The position numbers and the translations under genes are program-made. Of a DNA stretch of 64,000 bases, positions 55,135-64,000 are shown one piece after another. The stretch spans positions 1-64,000 of the forward strand of contig JAEZVF010000091.1 in NCBI GenBank assembly GCA_023443225.1, in the 5' to 3' direction. The notes under the pieces are model-generated. The model had not been told where the DNA came from. It did not search any database and saw only the letters and a list, made by a program, of their open reading frames with translations. Every line of letters starts with the position of its first letter. Position 1 is the first letter of the stretch. This DNA is from Bacillota bacterium. Its GTDB lineage: Bacteria > Bacillota > Clostridia > Lachnospirales > Lachnospiraceae.

Positions 55135-56015
55135 GACATTTTATCCTCCTTCAGTTTAAACAGAAAGTTAACCAACAATGTACATAAGAAACATTCCAGC
55201 ACAATAAATATAGATATTGTGCTACCATATCCATACTGATAATTATGAAAGATTGTCGTATACATATATATACTTGGTACTTCCGTAGAATAAAAAGGAC
55301 CACCATTTGTTAAAACATAAATCAAATCGAAAACCTTCAATGCACCAATAATTGAAAATGTTACACACACTTTCAGAATTGGCGTCAGTAGTGGTATGGT
55401 AATCTTTAATGCTATCTGTCTTTTGTTAGCACCATCAATTTTCGCTGATTCCGCAATTTCAGTAGAGATACCTTTTGCGCCTGCATACATGATGAGCATA
55501 TGGTATCCAATATATTGCCAGAGAATCGGTATAAAGCAGCAAATCAATGCTGTCTTTTCCTGCCCCAGCCAATCCTCTGCATACTGAGGTATGCCCATTC
55601 TACGGAATAATCCATTTAACAAACCATAATCTGTATTATAAACTTTTAACCACAAATGTCCTATTACTACAGTCGAGATGATAACCGGTATGAAGTAAAC
55701 CGTACGGTAAAACTTTTCTAGCTTGACACCGGACGCCAAAACAAGAGCGATTAATAAAGAAATCGGCAACTGTATAAACAAGGAATAGCACACAAATAAA
55801 AGCGAGTTTTTAATTGAATTGATAAATCTTGTATCCCCAATCAGTTCCTTATAATTGTCCAGACCTATGAACGTTCCTTGTCCAATCCCATCCCAATCCA
55901 GCAAACTATAATACCCAGAAATCACCATAGGGAATATAACAATAGATGCCATTACCAATAATGTTGGAAATGCAAATAGAAAAATTGCCTTTTTATTGGA
56001 TAATATTTTATTCAT
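55131..56015 (-). CDS. sugar ABC transporter permease (MalF type)
   Basis: The protein is about 294 residues, with six membrane helices and the EAA-like loop (EIAESAKIDGANKRQIALKITIPLLTP). It pairs with the MalG-type permease. AAGGAGAAG precedes the ATG at 56015, so this is preferred over the longer frame to 56048. Upstream a hairpin separates it from the binding-protein gene. Confidence 0.94.
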   Translation of the reverse strand: MNKILSNKKAIFLFAFPTLLVMASIVIFPMVISGYYSLLDWDGIGQGTFIGLDNYKELIGDTRFINSIKNSLLFVCYSLFIQLPISLLIALVLASGVKLEKFYRTVYFIPVIISTVVIGHLWLKVYNTDYGLLNGLFRRMGIPQYAEDWLGQEKTALICCFIPILWQYIGYHMLIMYAGAKGISTEIAESAKIDGANKRQIALKITIPLLTPILKVCVTFSIIGALKVFDLIYVLTNGGPFYSTEVPSIYMYTTIFHNYQYGYGSTISIFIVLECFLCTLLVNFLFKLKEDKMS

Positions 56016-56045
56016 CGCTTCTCCTTTTCCTAATTCTCCATAAAA

Positions 56046-56077
56046 CAAGAGACTGTAATTTTCATTGCAGCCTCTTG
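56046..56077 (-). terminator. intra-operon hairpin between binding protein and permease
   Basis: CAAGAG-CTG pairs with CAG-CTCTTG (56046-56077). TTTTATG follows on the minus strand. A partial terminator here would give more binding protein than permease. Confidence 0.65.
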
Positions 56078-56103
56078 AAAATTTATGAAATTTTCCCTAG
56101 TCC

Positions 56104-57486
56104 TTAATATAGTTCTGAAGGATCTATCTGGGACATCTTCTCACAGAATTCTTGAGGAGTTATTTTTAAAGCCAGCAATTCAGCAATTAAATCTTTATGT
56201 AACTCTGAGCCCTGTGCAGTTATAATGTTATCCCACCAGGTAATGTAGGAGGTACCTGTTTTCATTAGAGCTGCTGAGCCCTGAGTTAATGGCGTTAATG
56301 CACTTTCATCTACACCTGTTGTATCCCAACAAGGTAGTCCTGCGCCAGCGGCATAACCCTCTCTACCAATCTTTTCACTTAAATAGCAAAGGAAATCTGC
56401 TGCAACTTCTGGGTACTTTGTTTCTGCATTGATATAATATCCATCGGTACCACCACCATAAAACTCTGTTGCGCTACCCGCTCCATCTTCAAAGGCTGGG
56501 AATGCTACCACATCTATATTATTATGAGTTGCAGCTGCTTCATCTTCCAAAGCCGGATGAACCCAGTTCGCCTGAAACATCATTGCTGCTTGTCCTGCCG
56601 CAAATCCTGTATACATTTCATCATAACTCATACTTAGCATACTCTCATTAAAGGCTCCCACCTTCACAAGTTCCTGCATTTTTTCAGCAGCCTTTATAAA
56701 AGGTTCTGAATTAAATTCTGCTGGATTCTTAAATGCACTTACAACAGCGGCATTACCTGCCTGTCTTTGCGCAATAATATCAAACCAATACATACCTGGC
56801 CATCTGTCTTTTTCACCAATTGTAATTGGTGTGTATCCAGCCACTTTTAATTTTTCACAAGCGTCAAGTAGTTCTGTCCATGTGGTAGGGTAAGCAACAC
56901 CTGCATCATCAAACATTTTCTTGTTACAATAGAGATTTGCAAGAAATGTAATTGTAGGCAGTGTATAAATCTTGTCTCCATACACACAGTTGTCTAACAT
57001 ACCATCTAATACTTTTGATTTTACTTCATCTGTCAGATACGCATCAATCGGAAGTAAATATCCACCGTCGATATACGGTTTTACAAAGCTTCCTCCACCA
57101 AACATATAAGCTATATCTGGAGCTTCTCCTGCTGCAAAAGCTGTTTTAATCTTAGTCTTATACTGCTCACCGGTAACAGCGTCCTGTTCAATTGTTACAT
57201 TTGGATGAGCTTGTTGATATTCTTCAATTGCTGCAGTAATAATATGCTTACAAGGATCTGTTTCTGCAACAGACTGATGCCATATAGATAATGTTATTTC
57301 TTCTTCTGATGACGCAACGGTATCATCGGTTTTTACTTCCTCTGTTGTAGCGTTATCAACTTTTGTTTCTCCTGAAGCACTTACATCTTCGGTTCCAGTT
57401 GTTTTTTTACTACCACATGCAACTAACTGCATAACCATAATGCTTACTAAAAGTAGTGTGGTTATTTTTTTGAACTTTCTTAGCAT
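56104..57486 (-). CDS. sugar ABC transporter substrate-binding lipoprotein
   Basis: The 460-residue protein begins with a lipoprotein signal (MQLVACGSKK, lipidation at the Cys). A Thr/Glu/Asp-rich linker and an extracellular solute-binding family 1 domain follow. Typical features are the IWHQSVAETDP start of the mature domain and GKIYTLP-like regions. It captures an oligosaccharide outside the membrane for the two permeases. The ligand is unknown; context points to arabinoxylan fragments. GGGAGG precedes the ATG. Confidence 0.94.
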   Translation of the reverse strand: MLRKFKKITTLLLVSIMVMQLVACGSKKTTGTEDVSASGETKVDNATTEEVKTDDTVASSEEEITLSIWHQSVAETDPCKHIITAAIEEYQQAHPNVTIEQDAVTGEQYKTKIKTAFAAGEAPDIAYMFGGGSFVKPYIDGGYLLPIDAYLTDEVKSKVLDGMLDNCVYGDKIYTLPTITFLANLYCNKKMFDDAGVAYPTTWTELLDACEKLKVAGYTPITIGEKDRWPGMYWFDIIAQRQAGNAAVVSAFKNPAEFNSEPFIKAAEKMQELVKVGAFNESMLSMSYDEMYTGFAAGQAAMMFQANWVHPALEDEAAATHNNIDVVAFPAFEDGAGSATEFYGGGTDGYYINAETKYPEVAADFLCYLSEKIGREGYAAGAGLPCWDTTGVDESALTPLTQGSAALMKTGTSYITWWDNIITAQGSELHKDLIAELLALKITPQEFCEKMSQIDPSELY

Positions 57487-57645
57487 ATTGTTATCCTCCC
57501 ATACAATATTTGTGTATTTTTGCTAACAATATGATTATATCTCATAATAAGTTTTATAAAATTCATTGTGATTACATTTTGTTTCACTATTTTGACCTCA
57601 GCAATATAAACTAAGCTTTTTAATATAACAACATACTTCTTATCA

Positions 57646-58461
57646 CTATTGCTCATCCGATTCACGGTATTTTGATATTGGAACTCCACTTTTTTTCTTA
57701 AACCAGATACTTAGATAATGAGCATCCGGGATACCAATCTTATCTCCGATTTCATAGCATTTTAAATCCGTGTAGCTTAGATAGTCTTTTGCCTTCGTAT
57801 ACCGCAAATCCGACAGATATTCGCCAAATGTCTTCCCCATAATCTTTTTAAACATCCTGCAAAAATAGCCCGTACTAAAAAAGAATTCCTGTGCTATATT
57901 ATTTACACTTAAATTCGGATCGGAAATATTATGATCTATGTATAAAATGATATCCTTCATCAATTTTTTTCCATCTAGTTCCATGGAATCTTCATTTTGA
58001 GTATCTTCCAATGATTCGTTATGAAATACACTTTTAACGTCACTCTCCGAATCATTTCGAGTGACTAGCGTTTGTTCTTTTACAATATTTTTCTTTACTT
58101 TTTTAAGAGCATCCATCAATACAGTCGAGTTAATCGGTTTTAATATATAATCTGATACTCCAATTTTTATACTGTTTAAAGCAAATTCGAATTCATCATA
58201 TCCAGTTATAATAATAACTTTCACATCAGGTAATTGCTGCTTACACCTCTCAGCAAATTTTAATCCATCCATTTTGGGCATACAGATATCTGACAGGATT
58301 ATATCTGGTTTCATCTCTTCCAACGACCGAAGTGCCTCCAATGAATCAGAATACTCTGCAACAACTTCCATCCCCAGGCTTTCCCAATCAGCTTTCAACT
58401 TAATTAAGTTCCTAATTAATACTTCATCATCCACTATGATAACTTTTAATAATCTGCTCAT
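57646..58461 (-). CDS. response regulator, YesN/AraC type
   Basis: The protein is about 271 residues with an N-terminal receiver domain (about 1-120): VIIVDDEVLIR is its acidic pocket, and the phospho-acceptor Asp is in LSDICMPKMDG. A linker and a C-terminal AraC-type double helix-turn-helix follow (about 165-265). It works with the sensor kinase encoded just upstream (the kinase stop at 58463 is 1 bp from this start) and most likely turns on the transporter operon. The ATG at 58461 has TTGGAG upstream; the longer frame to 58482 overlaps the kinase. Confidence 0.93.
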   Translation of the reverse strand: MSRLLKVIIVDDEVLIRNLIKLKADWESLGMEVVAEYSDSLEALRSLEEMKPDIILSDICMPKMDGLKFAERCKQQLPDVKVIIITGYDEFEFALNSIKIGVSDYILKPINSTVLMDALKKVKKNIVKEQTLVTRNDSESDVKSVFHNESLEDTQNEDSMELDGKKLMKDIILYIDHNISDPNLSVNNIAQEFFFSTGYFCRMFKKIMGKTFGEYLSDLRYTKAKDYLSYTDLKCYEIGDKIGIPDAHYLSIWFKKKSGVPISKYRESDEQ

Positions 58462-58462
58462 A

Positions 58463-60250
58463 CTATTTTTTCTCCAATGCACGAATCAAGATATATATAC
58501 TAATCTCGGTAAATTCATTTTCTCGGCTCTTAATTTCATATTTTGCATTATCATTATATATTAGTTTAATTCTATCCAAAGTTCCGCGCAACCCAAAACT
58601 CTGTTCTTTATAATTCAAACCTTCTTCTACGATCTCTTCCAATAGTTTTGATTCAATTCCAACTCCATTATCATAAACACGAATACATAGATAATCTTCA
58701 AAAAACCCAATGTGGATTCTTAACAATCCTTGATGACCCTTTCCACGGAGTCCATGATTTATCGCATTCTCGACAAGCGGCTGCAATGTCAGTTTGGGTA
58801 TTCGATAATCTAGGCATTCAGAATCAACTTCAAATTCCTCCTCAAACATATTGGGGAAACGTATTTTAAGTATTTTTATATATTCACTGGATACTTCCAG
58901 TTCATCCTTAATGCTAAGGATATCACTTCCCTTACTGACACTCTTTCGATAGAATCCTCCTAAGGCTTCTATTATTTCACATACTTTATCGTTATCTCCC
59001 ATCATGGCCAACACATTAATCGTATCTAATGTATTATATAGAAAATGAGGTTTGATTTGAGCCTGAATTTGATTTAGCTCGACTTTTCTAATTAATTTTT
59101 GTTCCTCGACAGTCTGTTTCAATAGTTGCTGAATACGAAGTAACATTTTATTATATCCATTAAATATCCGTTGAAATTCTCGTATTTTAGCCTTTTGGGT
59201 TATTTCAACAAAACTCCCATTATCAATATGCTTCATTCCGATTAATAATTCATTAATCGGTCTTGTAATAGTTCTGGAAATTGTAAGTGTACTGATATAA
59301 AGCATTCCTCCATTAAATAATAAAAAGAAAATACCCAACATATACAGTTCTTTGAAATCTCTGCTTTTTTCCACCAATACAATACGTAACATCTTCCAAC
59401 CATTCGTCTTCATAACAATTCCGGATATGAGATAGGCATTGCCATTTATCACACTGGTTTTTTTGAACTCTTTTCCCTCTTCATTATCAAGTTTTCTTAA
59501 ATATTCGCTTAATAATTTTTCATCCAGTAATCCCAGCCCATCTTTGCAGATGATGTTATTATATTCATCGGTTATAATGACGCTGTCTGTATCTATATCC
59601 ATGCTCTTTAAATATAATTCCCGAAATGCATTTGAGTTTATGTTAACTGAAATAATGCCTATCGGTCGAAAATCATCCATAGCATTCACAAGACGTATTA
59701 AAGACACATATGGATGCTCGGAACGCTGCATAGAAAGGTTTCCTCCTTGATTGACCAAGGTATACTTTCCCTTTTTTTTATATACTTCTTTATACCAGGA
59801 TACATCTTCATAAGATTCAATATGTACCGTGTTCAGTTCAACATTTCCTGTTGAAAATACTTGATTCGATTTATCAAATAAGTAGACCGAACTGATATCA
59901 TCATCAAACTGAATGAGATGCATGATATTAATCCCCATCTGCTTTTGTCCACGCAGATTTTCATAAATATTCCCACTTTTAAGCTGTGTTTGAATTGTAT
60001 CCTCATCAATCAGGACTTTAGAATAATTATTTGCTTTATTGATAATAGAATTTACAGCTGCCTCTGTAGAACGAAGATTTGCAAGACTTTCTTCACCTAA
60101 TGTTCTCTCTTGTATACTTGTATGAAGAATTCTATAAAACGTCACCGACAAACAGCTGACAAGTAATATAATAGCCAGATAGATTACTGCTATCTTAACC
60201 GTTAAGCTTTGTCCCTCTTTTCGCTCAAAGTATTTTCTGTAAATTCTCAT
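58463..60250 (-). CDS. sensor histidine kinase, YesM type
   Basis: The protein is about 595 residues. It has one N-terminal membrane helix, a large extracellular sensor region (about 50-290), a second membrane helix, a HAMP region (with RTITRPINELL), the His_kinase domain with phospho-acceptor PHFLYNTLDTIN, and an HATPase_c domain with NAINHG and YDNGVGI. It probably senses an extracellular sugar or the loaded binding protein. GGAGGAAG precedes the ATG at 60250. The longer frame to 60304 runs through a probable terminator and is not preferred. Confidence 0.93.
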   Translation of the reverse strand: MRIYRKYFERKEGQSLTVKIAVIYLAIILLVSCLSVTFYRILHTSIQERTLGEESLANLRSTEAAVNSIINKANNYSKVLIDEDTIQTQLKSGNIYENLRGQKQMGINIMHLIQFDDDISSVYLFDKSNQVFSTGNVELNTVHIESYEDVSWYKEVYKKKGKYTLVNQGGNLSMQRSEHPYVSLIRLVNAMDDFRPIGIISVNINSNAFRELYLKSMDIDTDSVIITDEYNNIICKDGLGLLDEKLLSEYLRKLDNEEGKEFKKTSVINGNAYLISGIVMKTNGWKMLRIVLVEKSRDFKELYMLGIFFLLFNGGMLYISTLTISRTITRPINELLIGMKHIDNGSFVEITQKAKIREFQRIFNGYNKMLLRIQQLLKQTVEEQKLIRKVELNQIQAQIKPHFLYNTLDTINVLAMMGDNDKVCEIIEALGGFYRKSVSKGSDILSIKDELEVSSEYIKILKIRFPNMFEEEFEVDSECLDYRIPKLTLQPLVENAINHGLRGKGHQGLLRIHIGFFEDYLCIRVYDNGVGIESKLLEEIVEEGLNYKEQSFGLRGTLDRIKLIYNDNAKYEIKSRENEFTEISIYILIRALEKK

Positions 60251-60297
60251 TATTCTTCCTCCGTAACGGTTCAATGTTTTGGAAACATGCAAAGAAA

Positions 60298-60325
60298 AGC
60301 GCACGGTAACTACTCCGAACGCTTC
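60298..60325 (-). terminator. probable terminator of araABD
   Basis: AAGCG-CGG pairs with CCG-CGCTT (60298-60325), with symmetric mismatches. TTTCTTTG follows on the minus strand. Confidence 0.6.
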
Positions 60326-60368
60326 TCTAATTAGATTTGATTCTGCTTTGCAAGTCCTTAATTAAAGG

Positions 60369-61064
60369 TTACTCCTGTCCATAATAAGCATTTTCTCCGT
60401 GCTTTCTGAAGAAATGCTTTTGTGCAATAACCTGTGGTGCAGGCTTTACATTTTTATTAATGTGTTCTGTGTAAGCAGCCATCTTAGCCACTTCTTCCAA
60501 AACAACTGCGTTATGAACTGCCTCATAAGCATCCTTACCCCAGGAAAAAGGTCCATGATTCGTACATAGGATTCCCGGTGTATGCATAGGATTTAAACCG
60601 TTTGTTTCAAAGGTCTCAATAATAACCAATCCGGTATTCTTCTCATACTCTCCATTGATTTCTTCTGCTGTCAGACTTCTGGCACAGGGAATCGTACCAT
60701 AAAAATAATCTGCGTGAGTAGTGCCATAGAGGGGAATGCCTCTTCCTGCCTGTGCCCAAGAGGTGGCCCAGGTAGAATGAGTATGTACGATTCCTCTCAT
60801 TTCTGGATATTTCTTATACAACTCGATATGTGTCTGGGTATCAGAGGATGGTTTGTATTTCCCTTCTAGCTTATTGCCGTCCAGATCCATAACAACCATA
60901 TCTTCTACCTTCATGGAATCATACTCTACACCGCTTGGTTTTATTACAAAATATCCACTGTCCGGATCAAAGCCGCTTACATTGCCCCAGGTATAAGTTA
61001 TAAGACCTCTCTTAGGAAGCTCCATGTTTGCTTCAAATACCATTTGTTTTAATTTCTCTAACAA
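60369..61064 (-). CDS. L-ribulose-5-phosphate 4-epimerase
   Basis: The protein is about 231 residues of the class II aldolase family. It converts L-ribulose-5-phosphate to D-xylulose-5-phosphate, the last step of arabinose use. Motifs include YTWGNVSGFD, FVIKPSGVEYD, HTHSTWATSWAQAG (zinc His pair), TTHADYFYGTIPC and NHGPFSWGKDA. The start is taken as the TTG at 61064: AAAGGTGG lies 7 bp upstream and the N-terminus then matches other AraD proteins. Gene order araA-araB-araD matches the classical operon. Confidence 0.96.
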   Translation of the reverse strand: MLEKLKQMVFEANMELPKRGLITYTWGNVSGFDPDSGYFVIKPSGVEYDSMKVEDMVVMDLDGNKLEGKYKPSSDTQTHIELYKKYPEMRGIVHTHSTWATSWAQAGRGIPLYGTTHADYFYGTIPCARSLTAEEINGEYEKNTGLVIIETFETNGLNPMHTPGILCTNHGPFSWGKDAYEAVHNAVVLEEVAKMAAYTEHINKNVKPAPQVIAQKHFFRKHGENAYYGQE

Positions 61065-61103
61065 AACTATTCCACCTTTCAAACTGAAAATGAAATAAAC
61101 TTC

Positions 61104-62774
61104 TTATTTTCTAGCTTCAGCCTTAATTGCTTTTAATCTTTTCATAACATCATTCTCTCCACGCCCAAAATAGTCATGAAGTAACTTATATTCAGCATAA
61201 AGCTTTTTATAAGCTTCAACATTTTCAGGAATTGGCATATAGACTTCATCCTTAACTTTACCCATCACTTTGGCAGCATCAAAAATCGAATCATAACCAC
61301 CATTTTTCTTACCTGCTGCAACTGCACCAAACATAGCTGCACCAAGTGCCGGGGTCTGATCGGAAGCAGAAATTTTGATTGGTTTATTTGTTACATCAGC
61401 ATATATCTGCATCATCATTTTGTTTTTCCAGGAGATACCACCACAGGCATACAGTTCATTGATTGGTACACCTGCATTTTCAAAGGTTTCAATAATCATG
61501 TTTTTCCCGTATGCAGTAGCTTCAATTAATGCACGATACATCTCGTGTGGTTTGGTTGTTAAAGTCATTCCCATTATCATACCGGTTAGATCAACATCTA
61601 CTAATACAGAACGGTTACCATTCCACCAATCAAGAGCAAGAAGACCACTTTCGCCTACTTTTAATTTGGACGCTTGCTCTGTCAGATACTGATGAATGAC
61701 CATTCCTGACTTTGCAGCTTCCTCATATACATATTTCGGCATACATTGCTCAACCAGCCATTCAAAATGATCCCCCACACAGGATTGACCAGCTTCGTAT
61801 CCAAAAAATCCTGGCATAACACCGTCTTCCACAACACCACACATGCCTGGTACAATCTTTTCTTCTGTACCAAGCAGGATATCACAGGTAGAAGTACCAA
61901 TGATCATAAGCATTTTTCCAGCCTCTGTAATTCCCACTGCCGGAACAGCCACATGAGCATCAACATTTGCAATACCAACGGCAGTTCCTGGACAAAGCCC
62001 AGTGATTTTTGCCATTTCATCTGTTAGTTCTCCAGCCTTTTGTCCTAACGGATAGATTTTTTTACTTAATTTATCTTCTACCAGGTTCTCCAGTCTCGGA
62101 TCCAATGCTTTAAAGAATTCCTTTGATGGATATCCCTTTTTCTTGTGCCAAAGCGCTTTATAACCAGCTGTACAGCTATTTCTTTTTTCTTCACCACAAA
62201 GCATCATGGTAACCCAGTCCGTAGCTTCCATAAATCGGTCAGTCTGCTCATATATTTCAGGAGCTTCGTCCAAGATCTGCATAATCTTTGGAATCATCCA
62301 CTCGGAGGAAATCTTTCCACCATAGCGTGCTAAAAATTCTTCGTTTCTTTCTTCTGCAATTCTATTAAGTTTATTAGCTTGTGCCTGAGCAGCATGATGC
62401 TTCCATAACTTAAGCCAGGCATGGGGATTACTTTTTAAGTCCTCGCGATAGCAAAGCGGATTTCCTTCTTTATCAATAGGGAGCATCGTACAGGCTGTAA
62501 AATCAATTGCGAGTCCAATGACATCTTCTTTTTGAATACGTGCTGTATTTATAACTGCAGGAACGGTTACCTTTAAAACCTCTATATAATCCTTCGGATG
62601 TTCCAAAGCCCAATCAGGACCTAGCTTGGTACCATCTGGCAGAAATTCATCCATCACTCCATGTGTATATTCCTTTACTGCTTGAGCTATGATTTCACCA
62701 GTAGTTACATCTACCAGGACTGCTCTTCCAGACTGTGTTCCATAATCAACACCAATCGAATATTTTTTTGACAA
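61104..62774 (-). CDS. ribulokinase
   Basis: The protein is about 556 residues of the FGGY carbohydrate kinase family, with GVDYGTQSGRAVLVDV at the N-terminus, AIDFTACTMLPID, and IGTSTCDILLG in the middle. It phosphorylates L-ribulose made by AraA. The frame is open to 62834, but GGAGG lies 5 bp before the TTG at 62774; an ATG at 62786 is only 1 bp from a GGTGG. The TTG is therefore the likelier start. It lies 38 bp downstream of araA. Confidence 0.95.
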   Translation of the reverse strand: MSKKYSIGVDYGTQSGRAVLVDVTTGEIIAQAVKEYTHGVMDEFLPDGTKLGPDWALEHPKDYIEVLKVTVPAVINTARIQKEDVIGLAIDFTACTMLPIDKEGNPLCYREDLKSNPHAWLKLWKHHAAQAQANKLNRIAEERNEEFLARYGGKISSEWMIPKIMQILDEAPEIYEQTDRFMEATDWVTMMLCGEEKRNSCTAGYKALWHKKKGYPSKEFFKALDPRLENLVEDKLSKKIYPLGQKAGELTDEMAKITGLCPGTAVGIANVDAHVAVPAVGITEAGKMLMIIGTSTCDILLGTEEKIVPGMCGVVEDGVMPGFFGYEAGQSCVGDHFEWLVEQCMPKYVYEEAAKSGMVIHQYLTEQASKLKVGESGLLALDWWNGNRSVLVDVDLTGMIMGMTLTTKPHEMYRALIEATAYGKNMIIETFENAGVPINELYACGGISWKNKMMMQIYADVTNKPIKISASDQTPALGAAMFGAVAAGKKNGGYDSIFDAAKVMGKVKDEVYMPIPENVEAYKKLYAEYKLLHDYFGRGENDVMKRLKAIKAEARK

Positions 62775-62812
62775 TTTTTCCTCCATTCCACCAAACAAAA
62801 CGGTATACAAGA

Positions 62813-64000
62813 TTAATAAGCAATTGAATTCCATCTTAATTCATTCTTAATGTTTCTGATTGTTGTATCCTTATCTATGTAAATAACTTCAATTCCCTTA
62901 GCTTCTGCCCAATCTCCTACCTGTTCTGCTGACAAATCATAAGAAAATGCAGTATGATGCGCGCCACCTGCTAAGATCCAAGCTTCTGCGCCGGTAATAA
63001 GATTCGGTTCCGGCCTCCAGAAAGCAGACGCCACCGGTAATTTTGGCATAGCAATATCCTGTGGAAGACATTCAACCTCATTAATAATCAGTCGGAAACG
63101 GTTCCCTAAATCAACTAGGGAGGTTGCCACACCCCTGCCAGTCTTTGAAGTAAATACAAGACGTGCCGGATCCTCTCGATTACCCATAGAAAGTGGATTT
63201 ACTTTGATGCTGATTGGGCCATCTGCAATTGTCGGACATACCTCTAACATATGAGCCTGTAAGATTCCTTCTTTACCCTTTACAAGGTTATAGGTATAGT
63301 CTTCCATAAAGGAGGTACCTTTTGCATCTTTGATGCCTTGCGTCATAATCTTCATTAAACGTACCATGGCAGCCGTCTTCCAGTCACCTTCACCACCAAA
63401 GCCATATCCCTTTTCCATCAGTCTCTGAATGGCAAGTCCCGGCAGCTGTTGTAAACCAGAAAGCATTTCAAAATTAGTTACGATTGCATGATAATCCTTT
63501 TCTAATAAGAATTTCTCAAAACCAATCTCTATCTTTGCCTGTTCCGCTACATGCTTTTTAAATTCATTCGGATCCCTTCCATCTAAAACAATATCATATT
63601 TGCTATAATATTCTTCTACAAGGGCATCCACGTCGCCTTTTGAAACCTGAGCAACATACTCTGCAATATCAGTGATATTATAAGCATCAATTTCCCAACC
63701 AAATTTGATATGAGCTTCTACCTTATCACCTTCTGTAACTGCTACGTTTCTCATATTATCGCCGACACGGAGTACACGGATATGACTGCTTTCCATAATT
63801 CCGATGGCAGTTCTCATCCATCCTGCGATTCTAACCTGTACCTCTTTATCATCCCAATATCCTGCAATTACTTTTCTTGCAATACCCATACGACTAACAA
63901 TGTGTCCGTATTCTCTATCTCCATGAGCAGATTGATTGGTATTCATAAAGTCCATATCAATCGTGTCATATGGAATCTCTCTATTAAACTGTGTATGTAA
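62813..64000 (-). CDS. L-arabinose isomerase (5' end beyond the window)
   Basis: The frame stays open to the right edge, and the upstream translation continues as family sequence (FNREIPYDTIDMDF), so the gene starts outside. About 395 C-terminal residues are visible of an expected ~490-500. It converts L-arabinose to L-ribulose. Signatures include NTNQSAHGDREYG, GFGGEGDWKTAA (metal/substrate region), MLEVCPTIADGPI, and AWILAGGAHHTAFS (conserved HH). It is the first gene of araABD in this window. Confidence 0.96.
   Translation of the reverse strand, partial: LHTQFNREIPYDTIDMDFMNTNQSAHGDREYGHIVSRMGIARKVIAGYWDDKEVQVRIAGWMRTAIGIMESSHIRVLRVGDNMRNVAVTEGDKVEAHIKFGWEIDAYNITDIAEYVAQVSKGDVDALVEEYYSKYDIVLDGRDPNEFKKHVAEQAKIEIGFEKFLLEKDYHAIVTNFEMLSGLQQLPGLAIQRLMEKGYGFGGEGDWKTAAMVRLMKIMTQGIKDAKGTSFMEDYTYNLVKGKEGILQAHMLEVCPTIADGPISIKVNPLSMGNREDPARLVFTSKTGRGVATSLVDLGNRFRLIINEVECLPQDIAMPKLPVASAFWRPEPNLITGAEAWILAGGAHHTAFSYDLSAEQVGDWAEAKGIEVIYIDKDTTIRNIKNELRWNSIAY

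Noticed and set aside
57480..57689. Minus-strand ORF bridging the response regulator and binding-protein genes
   Set aside because: It overlaps both genes in another frame and has no ribosome binding site or domain.

Overview
The window is low-G+C DNA (A+T-rich intergenic spacers, strong AGGAGG-type ribosome binding sites, frequent TTG/GTG starts) from a spore-forming, fermentative Firmicute. The gene set fits Lachnospiraceae of the Lachnoclostridium/Clostridium phytofermentans type: plant-polysaccharide glycosidases, YesM/YesN-type sugar sensing, anaerobic ribonucleotide reductase, ThiT and AzlCD. The species assignment is inference. Most genes lie on the minus strand, and no prophage, CRISPR array or rRNA operon is visible.

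Layout. 1-2200: a G+C-rich remnant, a small orphan ORF, an IS3-family element whose two ORFs are in an unexpected phase, and tRNA-Gly(GCC) with its promoter and a nested-hairpin terminator. 2221-6268: nitroreductase-like protein, AraC regulator, and a secreted 5'-nucleotidase carrying a LysM domain. 6528-12705: purL, an MBL hydrolase, a VOC protein and a LysR regulator. 13002-20383: GH36 alpha-galactosidase, PrsA-like foldase lipoprotein, AzlCD exporter and GH31 alpha-xylosidase. 20609-24371: a GGDEF-GAF-GGDEF-EAL protein, then a TPP riboswitch controlling thiT. 24459-28797: carAB. 29180-31852: a tandem-hexapeptide protein, a SpoIID-like/peptidoglycan-binding protein and a polysaccharide deacetylase. 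31944-37058: ilvE, folA, thyA and nrdD (NrdD carries a fused thioredoxin-like tail and has a NrdR-box-like site upstream). 37664-40761: hflX, a TPR lipoprotein and a membrane/zinc-ribbon protein. 40940-42730: a GH2 enzyme.

43007-46532 is the least explained stretch: an unrecognised protein, an Mbeg1-like serine lipase and a convergent coiled-coil protein, followed by a rubrerythrin-like protein that has lost several iron ligands. 46630-47157 is an hsp20 gene under a CIRCE-like operator. 47283-53250 is a copper island: an HMA-SafE-cupredoxin fusion, a DUF2318 protein, CsoR, a lipoprotein, CopA, and CopZ with a CsoR-type palindrome inside its promoter. 53459-60250 is a sugar uptake unit: histidine kinase, response regulator, binding protein, two permeases and an esterase. 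It is followed by araA-araB-araD, with araA running off the right edge.

Together the carbohydrate genes suggest a cell that takes up and dismantles hemicellulose-derived oligosaccharides (galactose, xylose, arabinose and acyl substituents). The rest is mainly nucleotide biosynthesis (purL, carAB, thyA, folA, nrdD) and metal or stress homeostasis. Long nested hairpins lie at many gene ends. Most carry a T-tract and act as plausible terminators, but two (47181-47242 and 53328-53396) do not.
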